Source: Bacillus infantis NRRL B-14911 (GTDB lineage: Bacteria; Bacillota; Bacilli; Bacillales; Cytobacillaceae). From it: a stretch of DNA of 64,000 bases. The notes beneath the pieces are model-generated. The model had not been told where the DNA came from. It saw only the letters and a program-made list of their open reading frames with translations, and made no database searches. The translations under genes were made by a program, and so were the position numbers. The stretch covers positions 4,689,501 to 4,753,500 of the forward strand of contig NC_022524.1 of the NCBI RefSeq assembly GCF_000473245.1. Reading direction: 5' to 3'. Every line of letters begins with the position of its first letter. The first letter of the stretch is position 1. Shown here in pieces: positions 16,906 to 25,752 of this stretch.

Positions 16906-17754
16906 CTATTTAGCTATGACCGGCACCCACAACTCGCTGTTTGGAACCCTGTCAGGCGCCAGGTAGTTCTCAACGCACGGCAAATCTGCCAATTCATAGC
17001 CTGAGGCAGGCAGCCATTCGGTGTACAGGCGCTTCCAAGCCTCAGGAATGTCAGGGAAAACAGCCCAGGTACTTGCGGGAATCACGATTTTCTCCATTTC
17101 GCTTGCAGATTCACCCGTATAACGGCAGCCCATGAAATAATCGAACTCTTCATCGGTAATGGCAGCCTGCTTTCCGACTAGACCCAGTATCCCTTCCAGC
17201 TTGCATTGGGGATTTTCCCAGGATAGATTGATAAAACGCTGCAGCATGCCCGTTTCAGTTGCTTCTTTCCACAGCCGCGGTATTGTTTTAAAAGCATCCT
17301 CCGTAACCACCTTCCGCCTGACTCCCGCTATTTCAACATCAGTTTCCAGCACTTCGATCCGGTAATCCATTTCCTCGTCCCCTTTAATCGAAATTTGAAA
17401 AGAAATCCTCGGGATGGCTTTTAGCTTGATTCCTTTATTCCTGGCCGCTGATGGAGTAATTCCATGAAGGTTTTTAAAAGCACGGCTGAAGGCATCGGGG
17501 GAATCATAGCCATATTGAAACGCCAGATCAATCACCCGGACTTCAGCGTTGTTTTGAAGCTCGAATGCCGCCTGTGATAAGCGCCTCCGCCTGATATAGT
17601 CTGATAAAGATAATCCGGTCATGGAAGAGAACATCCTTGGAAAATGGTAACCCGAACAGCATGCTCTTCTCGCTATTTCTTTTCCATCTATTTCACCCGC
17701 TAAATTCTCCTCAATATAATCCATTGCTCTATTCAATCGCTCTAGCCAATCCAT
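16906..17754 (-). CDS. AraC-family regulator with GyrI-like effector domain
   Basis: 282 residues: two helix-turn-helix motifs at about 8-105 (EIARRACCSGYHFPRMFSS, YGYDSPDAFSRAFKNLHGI), then a GyrI/SOUL-type effector-binding domain from about 125 (YRIEVLETDVEIAGVRR, AGS-type core, WLPASGYELADLP). Such Rob/BmrR-like proteins bind hydrophobic drugs. GGGAGGT precedes the ATG. It is a single gene; its target is not evident. Confidence 0.88.
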   Translation of the reverse strand: MDWLERLNRAMDYIEENLAGEIDGKEIARRACCSGYHFPRMFSSMTGLSLSDYIRRRRLSQAAFELQNNAEVRVIDLAFQYGYDSPDAFSRAFKNLHGITPSAARNKGIKLKAIPRISFQISIKGDEEMDYRIEVLETDVEIAGVRRKVVTEDAFKTIPRLWKEATETGMLQRFINLSWENPQCKLEGILGLVGKQAAITDEEFDYFMGCRYTGESASEMEKIVIPASTWAVFPDIPEAWKRLYTEWLPASGYELADLPCVENYLAPDRVPNSELWVPVIAK

Positions 17755-17839
17755 CTCTTACCTCCTTCCCTGCTAAATATAGATAAAAAAGAAAACTTAA
17801 GTCCGGCATTCTAAGTGCAGAAAATGACGGGTACAAAAG

Positions 17840-18349
17840 TCAAAGCTGTATCCAATACCTCTGAACCTCCTCACCGCTGTCTGGCGAAATGACCTCATTC
17901 TCCAATACCCCGCCAACTTTCTGAATGGTCCTGGCTGAAGCTATATTTGCTTTATCACATGTGACCAGCACTTTTTCCAAACCCAATTTCTTTGCTTCGA
18001 CCAGGCTCATCTTCAGCTGTTCAGCGGCATATCCTTTGCGGCGTTCAGCCGGAAGGATACTGTAGCCGATATGCCCGCTCTCCACCAGCAGTTCTGGTGT
18101 CAGCCGGTGGCGTATATTAACCAGGCCGACTACTTTATCATCAACCATGCTCAGGAATTGTGTCGCAGGAACCCGGTTTGGCGGCAGCTGCCCTTCTTCC
18201 TGGCTGATGACTTTTTCGAGCCATTTCTCATAATGTTCATAGTTTTGCAGGGAAGAGCCTCCATAAAGAAGTTCTCCCGAGTCCAGAAATGCTTTTCGGT
18301 ATGCCAACATTTGTTCTTTATGTATCTTTGCGGGTCTTATCAATTTCAT
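17840..18349 (-). CDS. GNAT-family N-acetyltransferase
   Basis: About 169 residues. GNAT core: FLSMVDDKVVGLVNIRH (beta4), GHIGYSILPAERRKGYAAEQLK (acetyl-CoA pyrophosphate loop R-x-x-G-x-A), CDKANIASARTIQKVGG. It belongs to the RimJ/RimL-like branch. AAGGAA lies ten bases before MKLIRP; a start 13 codons upstream has no site. Substrate unknown. Confidence 0.82.
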   Translation of the reverse strand: MKLIRPAKIHKEQMLAYRKAFLDSGELLYGGSSLQNYEHYEKWLEKVISQEEGQLPPNRVPATQFLSMVDDKVVGLVNIRHRLTPELLVESGHIGYSILPAERRKGYAAEQLKMSLVEAKKLGLEKVLVTCDKANIASARTIQKVGGVLENEVISPDSGEEVQRYWIQL

Positions 18350-18448
18350 TAAGATCAGCTTCCTTTGCTGTTTTTCCAAAATATGCATATGACTTGTTTC
18401 GCTGCCGGGTAACGGGTTTCCTTCTTGTTGATGGAAATCGCGAAAAAA

Positions 18449-18476
18449 GAGCCACAGGGACAGGTCCCTTGGCTCA
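18449..18476. repeat. REP-like unit (single)
   Basis: GAGCCACAGGGACAGGTCCC then TTGGCTCA; near-consensus. Confidence 0.8.
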
Positions 18477-18587
18477 ATTTTGAAAGGGCAGCTGCCCTGT
18501 GTTCTTCCTGATTACTTAAAGACGCAATATTGCCCTTTCAATTTCCTTTATCACACCGTATGTCCCTTCCGTTTGGTTCGAGCATAC

Positions 18588-18642
18588 GAGCCACGGGGCA
18601 GTTCCCTCGGTCCGTTTGGGCTCAAGAAACCTGCTCCTGTGC
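18588..18642. repeat. REP-like pair, diverged
   Basis: GAGCCACGGGGCAGTTCCCT and GGGCTCAAGAAACCTG in inverted arrangement, just past the 3' end of the hydrolase gene. Confidence 0.7.
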
Positions 18643-18647
18643 TATCC

Positions 18648-19439
18648 TCAGCTCTTCTCCTCAAGCCTATTCAGCCATTCCTCAACCAGAACATTAAACA
18701 CATCTGCCTGCTCAATCTGCAGATTGTGACCCGCCATATCAAGAACTGCAAAAGCGGCCCGCGGATAGTCCTCTATCAGCTCCCAGGTATCACGGTAGCC
18801 GGTAATATGATCCTGCCTTCCTGTGATGATCAGCGCCGGATGGTCAAGTCTTGTTGTTATATCAAAGCTAAATCCGTATCCGTTATTTTGGATTCTCTCT
18901 AGAAACTCTGCATTGGCCAGTCTGGAAGGAAGCAGAACTTCTTTCTGGAATCTTTCCCATTCTCCCTCACCCTGCACAACTCCAACGGAACAGAACTCTT
19001 CAGCTTCCTCTGGGGATAGACTCGAGATCAAGCTGCTGTCCTTTTTTAAAACCGCATGCTGGGGCAATGTCCTGCCGGCAGACTCAGCTATGGCCACCGG
19101 CGCCAGCAGCATTAGACCCCGAACCCTACCCGGCCTTGAATAAGCGACCCCTCTCGCCAGATAGCCTCCATACGAATAGCCGCAGACGGCAAACGTTTCT
19201 TCAGGAATGATCTCATCTAAAAGCTGCAGCACGGCTTCCAGCATGTCATCCGAGTTTCGGATCGAAGGCAGCGGCTCAGACTGGCCCATGCCAGGCAAAT
19301 CAATATAAATTCTTTTCCAGCCGTCCTGCTTCTCGAACAGCGGCTCCATTGCATGCTGCATCACTCTGTGGTCAACTGTCCAGCCGTGCAGCATAACGAT
19401 TGGGACCCCTTCTCCAATGGTTTTATGGTAAATAGACAT
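18648..19439 (-). CDS. Alpha/beta hydrolase
   Basis: 263 residues. VMLHGWTVD (oxyanion HG), nucleophile elbow CGYSYGGYLA with Ser89, acid in ITGRQDHITGY near 213 and His in DMAGHNLQIE near 240: a complete triad. This branch includes esterases and C-C hydrolases; substrate not predictable. AAAGGAG is eleven bases before ATG. It is bordered by REP elements downstream. Confidence 0.86.
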   Translation of the reverse strand: MSIYHKTIGEGVPIVMLHGWTVDHRVMQHAMEPLFEKQDGWKRIYIDLPGMGQSEPLPSIRNSDDMLEAVLQLLDEIIPEETFAVCGYSYGGYLARGVAYSRPGRVRGLMLLAPVAIAESAGRTLPQHAVLKKDSSLISSLSPEEAEEFCSVGVVQGEGEWERFQKEVLLPSRLANAEFLERIQNNGYGFSFDITTRLDHPALIITGRQDHITGYRDTWELIEDYPRAAFAVLDMAGHNLQIEQADVFNVLVEEWLNRLEEKS

Positions 19440-19507
19440 AGTTGCAGTTCTCCTTTTCCTAATTAAAAATATGTAAGAATCTAATTTGTTTCAGGCATTA
19501 AACTTGG

Positions 19508-19803
19508 TTAGAAAAACACAGTCGCAGCCACAAAGATCACAGCAGCCGAAATAGCTGGCATTACAAACAACACAATCGGCAAAAAGAGTATTCTCCAAAC
19601 TAAGGGCAGATCAATATCTTTCTTTCTTAAACTGAACAGCATCGCTATAAGATTTATAATTAAAAATGGAGCGAACTTCAGGATATCTGTTAAAACTGAC
19701 TTCTTACCGGAGTCTGATTAGAATGCTGCCATTGTTAAGGAGAAAAAGTAAACAGGAATGGAAAATAGATTCACAAACCAGCTTTTTGATTAGGTTCATC
19801 CAC
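19508..19803 (-). pseudogene. Decayed small membrane protein gene (frameshift plus stop)
   Basis: On the minus strand an AAGGAGAGG site precedes a GTG that starts DEPNQKAGL, which ends at TGA after ten codons. A different frame continues naturally (WFVNLFSIPVYFFSLTMAAF), then an in-frame TAA, then about 70 more residues with three clear hydrophobic helices (FAPFLIINLIAMLFSL, VWRILFLPIVLFVM, AAVIFVAATVFF) to a TAA at 19508. The composition looks coding throughout, so I read it as a gene of about 98 residues with one frameshift and one nonsense change. A sequencing error is an alternative for the frameshift. Confidence 0.5.
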
Positions 19804-19876
19804 CCTCTCCTTATGCTATATAAACAGTTCTATACTAGAACTCAATCCCCTCTTTTATCCAGATATTTCTGCCCGC

Positions 19877-19915
19877 AAAATAAAAAGGACATTCATCCAT
19901 ATAGAATAAATGTCC
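19877..19915 (-). terminator. Terminator of the 19.9 kb hydrolase
   Basis: GGACATT and AATGTCC pair across a 15-base loop and are followed on the minus strand by TTTTTATTTT. Confidence 0.75.
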
Positions 19916-19928
19916 ATCCAAAAGGTAT

Positions 19929-20660
19929 TTATCCGCAGCATTGCAGATCAATGAGCTTCCTTACTGCATTCACAATCACTTCAGGTTCATCCCGCTGTAT
20001 ATAATGAGCACTGTTTTCAGCGATCACCATCTCACCCTGTGAGGAGATCTCCAGCAGTTCCCGCTGCATATCGTTCCACAATGCCTGTGATTCAGCAGAA
20101 TAGTGAGCCTTCTTCCCGGCTGATAGGACAATTAGCGGCACGTTTAACCGGCGCCTCGTATCTTTCAGCTGCTGGAGGCTCTCCATAAACTCATCATAAT
20201 TGCCTTCCCTGACGAATTGCTTATTGTAGGCTTCCTGAAAATCCTCCGGCATTGACGGTAGGAATCTTTCCCTGTACTCTTCAGGAGTTGAGTCAACTAG
20301 GACCAGCCCGCACACCTCATCAGGAAATTCCGTAGCATACATCCGCATGTTCCCGCCGCCAAATGAGTGGCCCACTAATAGGTAGGGCGGGGCAATCGCG
20401 GTTACAGTGAGCAGCTGTTTTAATTCTTTTACCATCTCGCGGCTAGTTCTCGGGCTGTTACTTCTTTCGCTTTTTCCGAGCCCTGCCCGGTCATAGGTGA
20501 AGACTCTCGATAGCATTGAGAGTTCTTCAAGTACCGGATCCCAGGCCTTTGAATAGTCGCCATAGCCTGCGTCCATAATGATTGTTGGATTTCCGCAGTT
20601 TCCGCCCATCAATTTGGCATATAGTTTGCAGCCCTTTATCTCTGCCATTATTTCTTTCAT
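19929..20660 (-). CDS. Alpha/beta hydrolase
   Basis: About 243 residues. Motifs: IIMDAGYGD, FTYDRAGLGKSE, nucleophile LVGHSFGGGNMR near 97, and C-terminal AENSAHYIQRDEP (His). This is the typical 'DRAG.G.S' hydrolase family. GAGGGG suits the ATG at 20660 (spacing ten) rather than one three codons upstream (spacing one). A terminator follows. Substrate unknown. Confidence 0.83.
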   Translation of the reverse strand: MKEIMAEIKGCKLYAKLMGGNCGNPTIIMDAGYGDYSKAWDPVLEELSMLSRVFTYDRAGLGKSERSNSPRTSREMVKELKQLLTVTAIAPPYLLVGHSFGGGNMRMYATEFPDEVCGLVLVDSTPEEYRERFLPSMPEDFQEAYNKQFVREGNYDEFMESLQQLKDTRRRLNVPLIVLSAGKKAHYSAESQALWNDMQRELLEISSQGEMVIAENSAHYIQRDEPEVIVNAVRKLIDLQCCG

Positions 20661-20749
20661 AAAACCCATTCCCCTCGTGTTTCTGAATGATTACCAAGAA
20701 TCATTAAACAACTAACAGGCAGCTCTTCAACCAGCATGATTTGAGAATG

Positions 20750-21361
20750 CTATTTTTGCAGATTCTTCTTCATAAGAGATGCAATTTGCAGACCGTCATG
20801 CTGACCGGTTTGCTCCAAATGTTTAATGATTAATCCCTGCCGCTCCACGGGATGATTTTGGCTCAATTTAGCCTTTGCTTCAATTCTGGCGATCTTTATT
20901 TTAAGAGCAACAATCCCTCTGCTCATCCCCTTTATGAAATCTTGATCTATGTGCTCCAATTGATATGGGCTTTCCGGACTTTCATATTTGACGGTCAAGT
21001 CATTCAGGGTATTGAATATCTCTGATTCATCTTCAATTATCTCCAGTTTTCCGTATACATGTACAGAGACATAGTTCCAGGTCGGGACAGCCATTTTCGT
21101 TTCATACCAGGAGGGTGAAATATAACTGTGAGGGCCTTGAAAAATGGCAAGGACCTGCTGGCCCCCGGCGGTACTCCACTGATTGTTCGGACGGGCAAAA
21201 TGTCCATATAAAGCATGCTCGGACTTCTTCAATGTCAGGGGAAGGTGAGTCGCATATGGTTCCCCGTTGTGCTGGGAAATGAGCGTCGCAAAGCTGTAAT
21301 TCTCGATAAAACGACAAATCTCATTTTCATCATTAACCCTGAAATGCTTTGGAACATACAT
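20750..21361 (-). CDS. paiB: PaiB-type FMN-binding negative transcriptional regulator
   Basis: 203 residues of the PaiB family: MYVPKHFR at the start, LPLTLKK, LYGHFARPNNQW, and the FMN-binding split-barrel block GPHSYISPSWYE..MAVPTWNYVSVHVYG. In B. subtilis PaiA and PaiB together repress degradative-enzyme and sporulation genes. Here it is 19 bases downstream of the PaiA gene, after a MarR gene, so the three probably form one operon. Confidence 0.9.
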   Translation of the reverse strand: MYVPKHFRVNDENEICRFIENYSFATLISQHNGEPYATHLPLTLKKSEHALYGHFARPNNQWSTAGGQQVLAIFQGPHSYISPSWYETKMAVPTWNYVSVHVYGKLEIIEDESEIFNTLNDLTVKYESPESPYQLEHIDQDFIKGMSRGIVALKIKIARIEAKAKLSQNHPVERQGLIIKHLEQTGQHDGLQIASLMKKNLQK

Positions 21362-21380
21362 ACTAATATCACCCCAATTA

Positions 21381-21902
<522 letters not shown>

Positions 21903-21921
21903 TTAACCGCTCCTTCATTGG

Positions 21922-22374
21922 TCAATAGATTCTCTTGTTTCCTTTTTTCACAGATTCCCAGTCTTTTTCAACATTCTTTCTGACTCTCTGGAGAAAATGG
22001 AACATGGCTTCTGCTTCTCCTTCAGTGAATCCTTCTAATGCAACCTTGTTGGAATAATCATTTTCACTCTTGATGAAAGGGTACACACTGCTGCCCATCT
22101 CAGTTGGATTAAGCCTCTTAATTTTCTTATTTTCAGGATCGTCCCTTTTTTCAATAAAGCCATTCATTTCAAGTTTTTTAATGGCACGGGCGGCTGTAGT
22201 CCGGTCGACTTTAATCATCTCGGCCAGCTTTTCCTGGATAATCCCGGGATTCTCACAGATCCGCACTACATACAAATACTGCCCTTTGGTAAGGTCATGC
22301 TCTTTGAATTCAATATTGCTGATTGAATCCAGGGCTCTTGCAATCATGCCTATTTCTCGAAGAATTTCCGTCAT
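21922..22374 (-). CDS. MarR-family regulator heading the pai operon
   Basis: 150 residues: LTKGQYLYVVRICENPG, helix-turn-helix QEKLAEMIKVDRTTAARAIKKLEMNGFIEKRDDPENKK, and the wing. AAGGAG precedes the ATG. As first gene of MarR-paiA-paiB with an inverted repeat upstream it is probably an autorepressor of polyamine acetylation, which would be a layout unlike the two-gene B. subtilis operon (inference). Confidence 0.88.
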   Translation of the reverse strand: MTEILREIGMIARALDSISNIEFKEHDLTKGQYLYVVRICENPGIIQEKLAEMIKVDRTTAARAIKKLEMNGFIEKRDDPENKKIKRLNPTEMGSSVYPFIKSENDYSNKVALEGFTEGEAEAMFHFLQRVRKNVEKDWESVKKGNKRIY

Positions 22375-22431
22375 TAGTTGCTCCTTAAGCCATATTTAAT
22401 GTACTGACATGAATTAAATCTAACTTATTTA

Positions 22432-22447
22432 TGTTGCATTTACAACA
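22432..22447. promoter_or_regulatory. Candidate MarR operator
   Basis: TGTTG, six bases, CAACA: an inverted repeat about 60 bases before the MarR start codon. Size and place fit a MarR site. Confidence 0.45.
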
Positions 22448-22511
22448 AAAACTACGCCGATATAAATAAAAAATAAGCACCGCCAGCGGCAATGCCTGTT
22501 TTTCATCCATC

Positions 22512-22955
22512 TCACCTGCCTGATTCCTTTTCCCATTCATAAAGAATATCCGGCAAATTTTCTTCGTTCTCGAAGCCACGGCCGATAATGTTGAATCCAT
22601 GCTTTTGATAGAAGCGCTGAGCATTCTCATTTACCTCAAAGGTGTATAGGGTAAGCCGGCCATCTGATTGTTCTTTTGCCCTGCTGAGCAGTTCTGTTCC
22701 TATCCCTATACCCTGATAGTCAGTATGAATATAAAGCTGGCTGATTTCGGTTTTATTATAGGCGACGATGCCGACTACTTTTTCACCCGACAATGCCAGA
22801 TCGATCTGACACTGGCGTGCTAGAATGTTATTTAAAAAATATATATGTTCCTCAAAGCTGTGGATTTCTTCCTGCCCGATCGCCTTCTCCTTGCTGTCCC
22901 TCCACATTCTCACGGTCTCTGCGGCATAGCGCGGGTGATACGGGATCATTTTCAT
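22512..22955 (-). CDS. GNAT-family N-acetyltransferase
   Basis: 147 residues. GNAT: LALSGEKVVGIVAYNKTEISQLYIHTDYQGIGIGTELLSRAKE with the Q-G-I-G-I-G loop, then TFEVNENAQRFYQKHGFNIIGRGFE. The start ATG overlaps the end of the upstream gene by four bases (ATGA), so translation is coupled. GGAGAAAAG also precedes it. Substrate unknown. Confidence 0.85.
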   Translation of the reverse strand: MKMIPYHPRYAAETVRMWRDSKEKAIGQEEIHSFEEHIYFLNNILARQCQIDLALSGEKVVGIVAYNKTEISQLYIHTDYQGIGIGTELLSRAKEQSDGRLTLYTFEVNENAQRFYQKHGFNIIGRGFENEENLPDILYEWEKESGR

Positions 22956-23509
22956 TTCTTTTCTCCTGAAAATGATGCTGCAAAAATAAAATGATCATTG
23001 GGATCCCAAATATGGAGGTAATCCGCAATATAACCGCGCAGCCATATGGCGCCGTCCATGCTTCTTAGATAAAAGCCCTTCGGGAAATCATGGTCATCTG
23101 TCAGTACGGCTGAAGCAATGGTGATGGAGCCGGAAGGTGCCTGATGACGCTGTGATGAGTCTGCAGATAACCCTTCAGGCAGATCCTGATACTGCAGCCT
23201 CATGTAAGGACCCAGCTCCAGCGGACACAAACCCAGCCCCAGTTCACCCGCTCTTTGAAAAATCCGGTCCAGAGGAGCTCCCTGCTGAAAACCAAGCCCA
23301 GCCACCGTCAGTTCAACGGTTTCAATCATGTATGTTTCAGCAGAAGCCGTGAACAGATCATCAGAAAACAATCTTTCTCCATATTCGTTCATCAGGATAG
23401 AGGCTTGCTGCAATCTCTGGAGAAGCTGTTGTTTCGTCATGCCGCCCGCTTCTATTGTTCTTTTTACAATAGGGCAATCCGGGTATATTTTTAGGCTGTT
23501 AATGGCCAA
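22952..23509 (-). CDS. Hypothetical protein coupled to a GNAT gene
   Basis: About 185 residues; no transmembrane part. Features are a Lys/Gln helix (TKQQLLQRLQQASILMNEYG), a Gly/Leu-rich stretch (GELGLGLCPLELGPYMRLQY) and a C-terminal Trp/Asp block (YLRSMDGAIWLRGYIADYLHIWDPNDHF). I do not recognise the family. TTG at 23509 has GGAGTG nine bases upstream; a GTG three codons earlier overlaps that site. Four-base overlap with the downstream acetyltransferase suggests a joint task. Confidence 0.6.
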   Translation of the reverse strand: MAINSLKIYPDCPIVKRTIEAGGMTKQQLLQRLQQASILMNEYGERLFSDDLFTASAETYMIETVELTVAGLGFQQGAPLDRIFQRAGELGLGLCPLELGPYMRLQYQDLPEGLSADSSQRHQAPSGSITIASAVLTDDHDFPKGFYLRSMDGAIWLRGYIADYLHIWDPNDHFIFAASFSGEKK

Positions 23510-23587
23510 TGTGATCACTCCTAATCTGTGCTTTTATATATTCATATTCAATGCAGCAGGCCTATTTCCTTTTTCTATTCTCCGGAC

Positions 23588-23630
23588 AAAAAAAACAAGA
23601 CAAGCGCTCAGATGGCTTGTCTTGTTTTTA
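23588..23630. terminator. Strong bidirectional terminator
   Basis: AACAAGACAAGC and GCTTGTCTTGTT form a perfect 12-base stem, with A-run before and T-run after; it serves the VTT gene on the minus strand. Confidence 0.9.
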
Positions 23631-24176
23631 CCGGGTACGAAACTTCCTTGAAACATAAATGAGCAGAATGGCGGCAATCACGATTGCGGCTATTCTCCAC
23701 TCCCATTCCATATTGATAATCTGGTATACCGAAAAACCTTCAATCAGGATGGCTGGTATTTTTCCAAGGGTGCTGGCAAAGAAGAACGTGAGAAAAGCGG
23801 TTTTTCCAATTGAGGCAATGAAAGTGACAAGGCCTGAAGGGACAAAAGGAAGAATTCTAAGAGCAAGAATCAGGGAGAATGCTTCCTTGCCGTCGGCTTC
23901 CAACAGTTTCTGTACTTTGGGATGGGACAGGCCGCGCATGTCCTTTAACCTTCGAAATCCTTTTCTGTAGAGGATGAAGGCAACGGCTGCCCCAGCGGCC
24001 TCACCTGCAAAAGATACAGCGATTCCTCCCCATAAACCAAATACCGCCAGATTCGCGGCAGTCAGAAAAACACTGGGTACAACCCCAAGCAGGCTGATGA
24101 TAATGTTGATTATAAGGCTTAGCACCAAAGCTATATGCGTATATGACTCAAATAAATCAATGATCATTTCCTTCAT
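23628..24176 (-). CDS. TVP38/TMEM64 (VTT-domain) membrane protein
   Basis: 182 residues, five to six hydrophobic helices. VTT-domain marks are VFLTAANLAVFGLWGG, SFAGEAAGAAVAFILYRKGFRR and LRILPFVPSGLVTFIAS..G. Such DedA-like proteins are proposed lipid scramblases or transporters. The terminator overlaps the end of the gene. Ribosome binding site is weak. Confidence 0.85.
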   Translation of the reverse strand: MKEMIIDLFESYTHIALVLSLIINIIISLLGVVPSVFLTAANLAVFGLWGGIAVSFAGEAAGAAVAFILYRKGFRRLKDMRGLSHPKVQKLLEADGKEAFSLILALRILPFVPSGLVTFIASIGKTAFLTFFFASTLGKIPAILIEGFSVYQIINMEWEWRIAAIVIAAILLIYVSRKFRTR

Positions 24177-24292
24177 ACTAAATAGGCTTTCCTTCCTTAT
24201 AAGGCTGTTTTGTGAACTTTGTGGCTTTTTTGATGAAAATTACTATAATAGTACAACCGAATGTAAAATATGTTAGTTCCGGAGGGGAAGGT

Positions 24293-24574
24293 ATGGCAGG
24301 CTTTAGAGTTTTTATCATTATATTATTAGGAATCAGCATTTTATTTGCAGCTGCATCCAAAATTTTAAAAGGTTCTGTACAGAAAGACAAGTACCTTAAA
24401 GCAGGCTTTTCAGCTTTAATAATAATCAGCATAGCCATTATCATTATCAGTCTGTTTATCGGCGGCTGGAGCGGTATGGGATATGGATTTATTGGAGTTT
24501 GTATTTTCATTGGAACTATTTTAACCGGAATTATAAATTGGCTTATGAATTCTATTCGTAATCGAAAAAAATAG
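24293..24574 (+). CDS. Small membrane protein, unknown
   Basis: 93 residues from the ATG at 24293, which has GGAGGGG seven bases upstream; a 27-codon extension lacks a site. Three hydrophobic helices (about 4-20, 35-55, 60-82; ALIIISIAIIIISLFIGGW) and a basic tail (RNRKK). No family identified. Confidence 0.6.
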   Translation: MAGFRVFIIILLGISILFAAASKILKGSVQKDKYLKAGFSALIIISIAIIIISLFIGGWSGMGYGFIGVCIFIGTILTGIINWLMNSIRNRKK

Positions 24575-24648
24575 CCGTATACGTCAGATAGCTTTATTGC
24601 AATGGCTAAAAAAGAAAATTTAATACTTAAAACGGCTTATAGAATGAA

Positions 24649-24685
24649 ACAGAGGGACAAAAAATGCCCCTCTGTCCTTTTATTT
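24649..24685. terminator. Bidirectional terminator
   Basis: ACAGAGGG and CCCTCTGT flank a ten-base loop; T-rich on the plus side. It sits between the small membrane gene and the convergent oxidoreductase gene. Confidence 0.7.
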
Positions 24686-25732
24686 CTGTTCTGCTTCCCA
24701 CTTGGCAATTTTCTCACGCACAATCGGCGCAACTTCCCTGCCGAGCAATTCAATGCTTTTCATGACATCTTCATGCGGCATGCTTCCGACTGGCACATGG
24801 TGCATGAAGCGGGTAACGCCGACGTTCTTTCGAAGGTCGATGATTTTTTTAGCAACAGTTTCCGGATCTCCTACATACAGGGCGCCTTCAAAGCTGCGTG
24901 CCGCATCAAAGGCTCCGCGGTCATAATGGCCCCAGCCCCGTTCTCTGCCAAGGACGTTCATGGCCTGCTGGGTCGGCGGGAAGAATTTGTCCGCTGCCTC
25001 TTCATTGCTTTCTGCCACAAATCCGTGAGAATGGGAGGCTACCTGGAGCTTGGAAATGTCATGGCCGGCTTGTGCTGCAGCCCTGTAGTACAGCTGTACG
25101 AGCGGGGCAAACTGCACCGGACGGCCTCCAATGATTGCGAGGACAAGCGGCAGTCCCAGAAGTCCGGCGCGGATGACAGAATCACTGCTCCCTCCGCTCC
25201 CGATCCAGATTGGCAATGGATCCTGGACCGGGCGCGGATACACACCGAGATTTTCAATTGCCGGACGGTGATTTCCAGCCCAAGTCACTTTTTCAGATTT
25301 CTGCAGTGCCAGGAGCAGGCCCAGCTTCTCATCGAAAAGCTCATTATAGTCCTGGAGATCATAACCGAAGAGCGGGAACGATTCAATGAACGACCCTCGA
25401 CCCGCCATGATCTCAGCCCGGCCGTTCGAGATGCCGTCGAGTGTGGCAAAGTCCTGGAAGACCCGGACTGGATCGGCCGATGACAGGACGGTGACCGCAC
25501 TTGTCAGGCGGATTTTTTTGGTCTGCGGCGCGGCAGCAGCCAGGACGACTGCAGGTGAAGAAGCAGCATAGTCCTTCCTGTGGTGCTCGCCGACACCGAA
25601 AACGTCCAGCCCAACTTCATCAGCCAGGATAATTTCTTCAACAACCTCGCGCAGCCGCTGTGCATGGCTTGCAGTTTCTCCTGTTTTAACGCCAGGGGTC
25701 GTTTCCACAAATGTGCTGATTCCGATTTCCAT
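24680..25732 (-). CDS. LLM-class flavin-dependent oxidoreductase
   Basis: About 350 residues of the bacterial luciferase-like monooxygenase family (TIM barrel, F420 or FMNH2 dependent): EIGISTFVETTPG, VGEHHRKDYAASSP, TSAVTVLSSADPVRVFQDFATLD, GRGSFIESFPLFG, PIWIGSGGS. The substrate is not predictable. GGGAG suits the second ATG (MEIGIS) with eight-base spacing. The aspA gene ends 20 bases upstream, so both may be one transcript. Confidence 0.88.
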   Translation of the reverse strand: MEIGISTFVETTPGVKTGETASHAQRLREVVEEIILADEVGLDVFGVGEHHRKDYAASSPAVVLAAAAPQTKKIRLTSAVTVLSSADPVRVFQDFATLDGISNGRAEIMAGRGSFIESFPLFGYDLQDYNELFDEKLGLLLALQKSEKVTWAGNHRPAIENLGVYPRPVQDPLPIWIGSGGSSDSVIRAGLLGLPLVLAIIGGRPVQFAPLVQLYYRAAAQAGHDISKLQVASHSHGFVAESNEEAADKFFPPTQQAMNVLGRERGWGHYDRGAFDAARSFEGALYVGDPETVAKKIIDLRKNVGVTRFMHHVPVGSMPHEDVMKSIELLGREVAPIVREKIAKWEAEQK

Positions 25733-25752
25733 TTTCATCTCTCCCTGATCGT

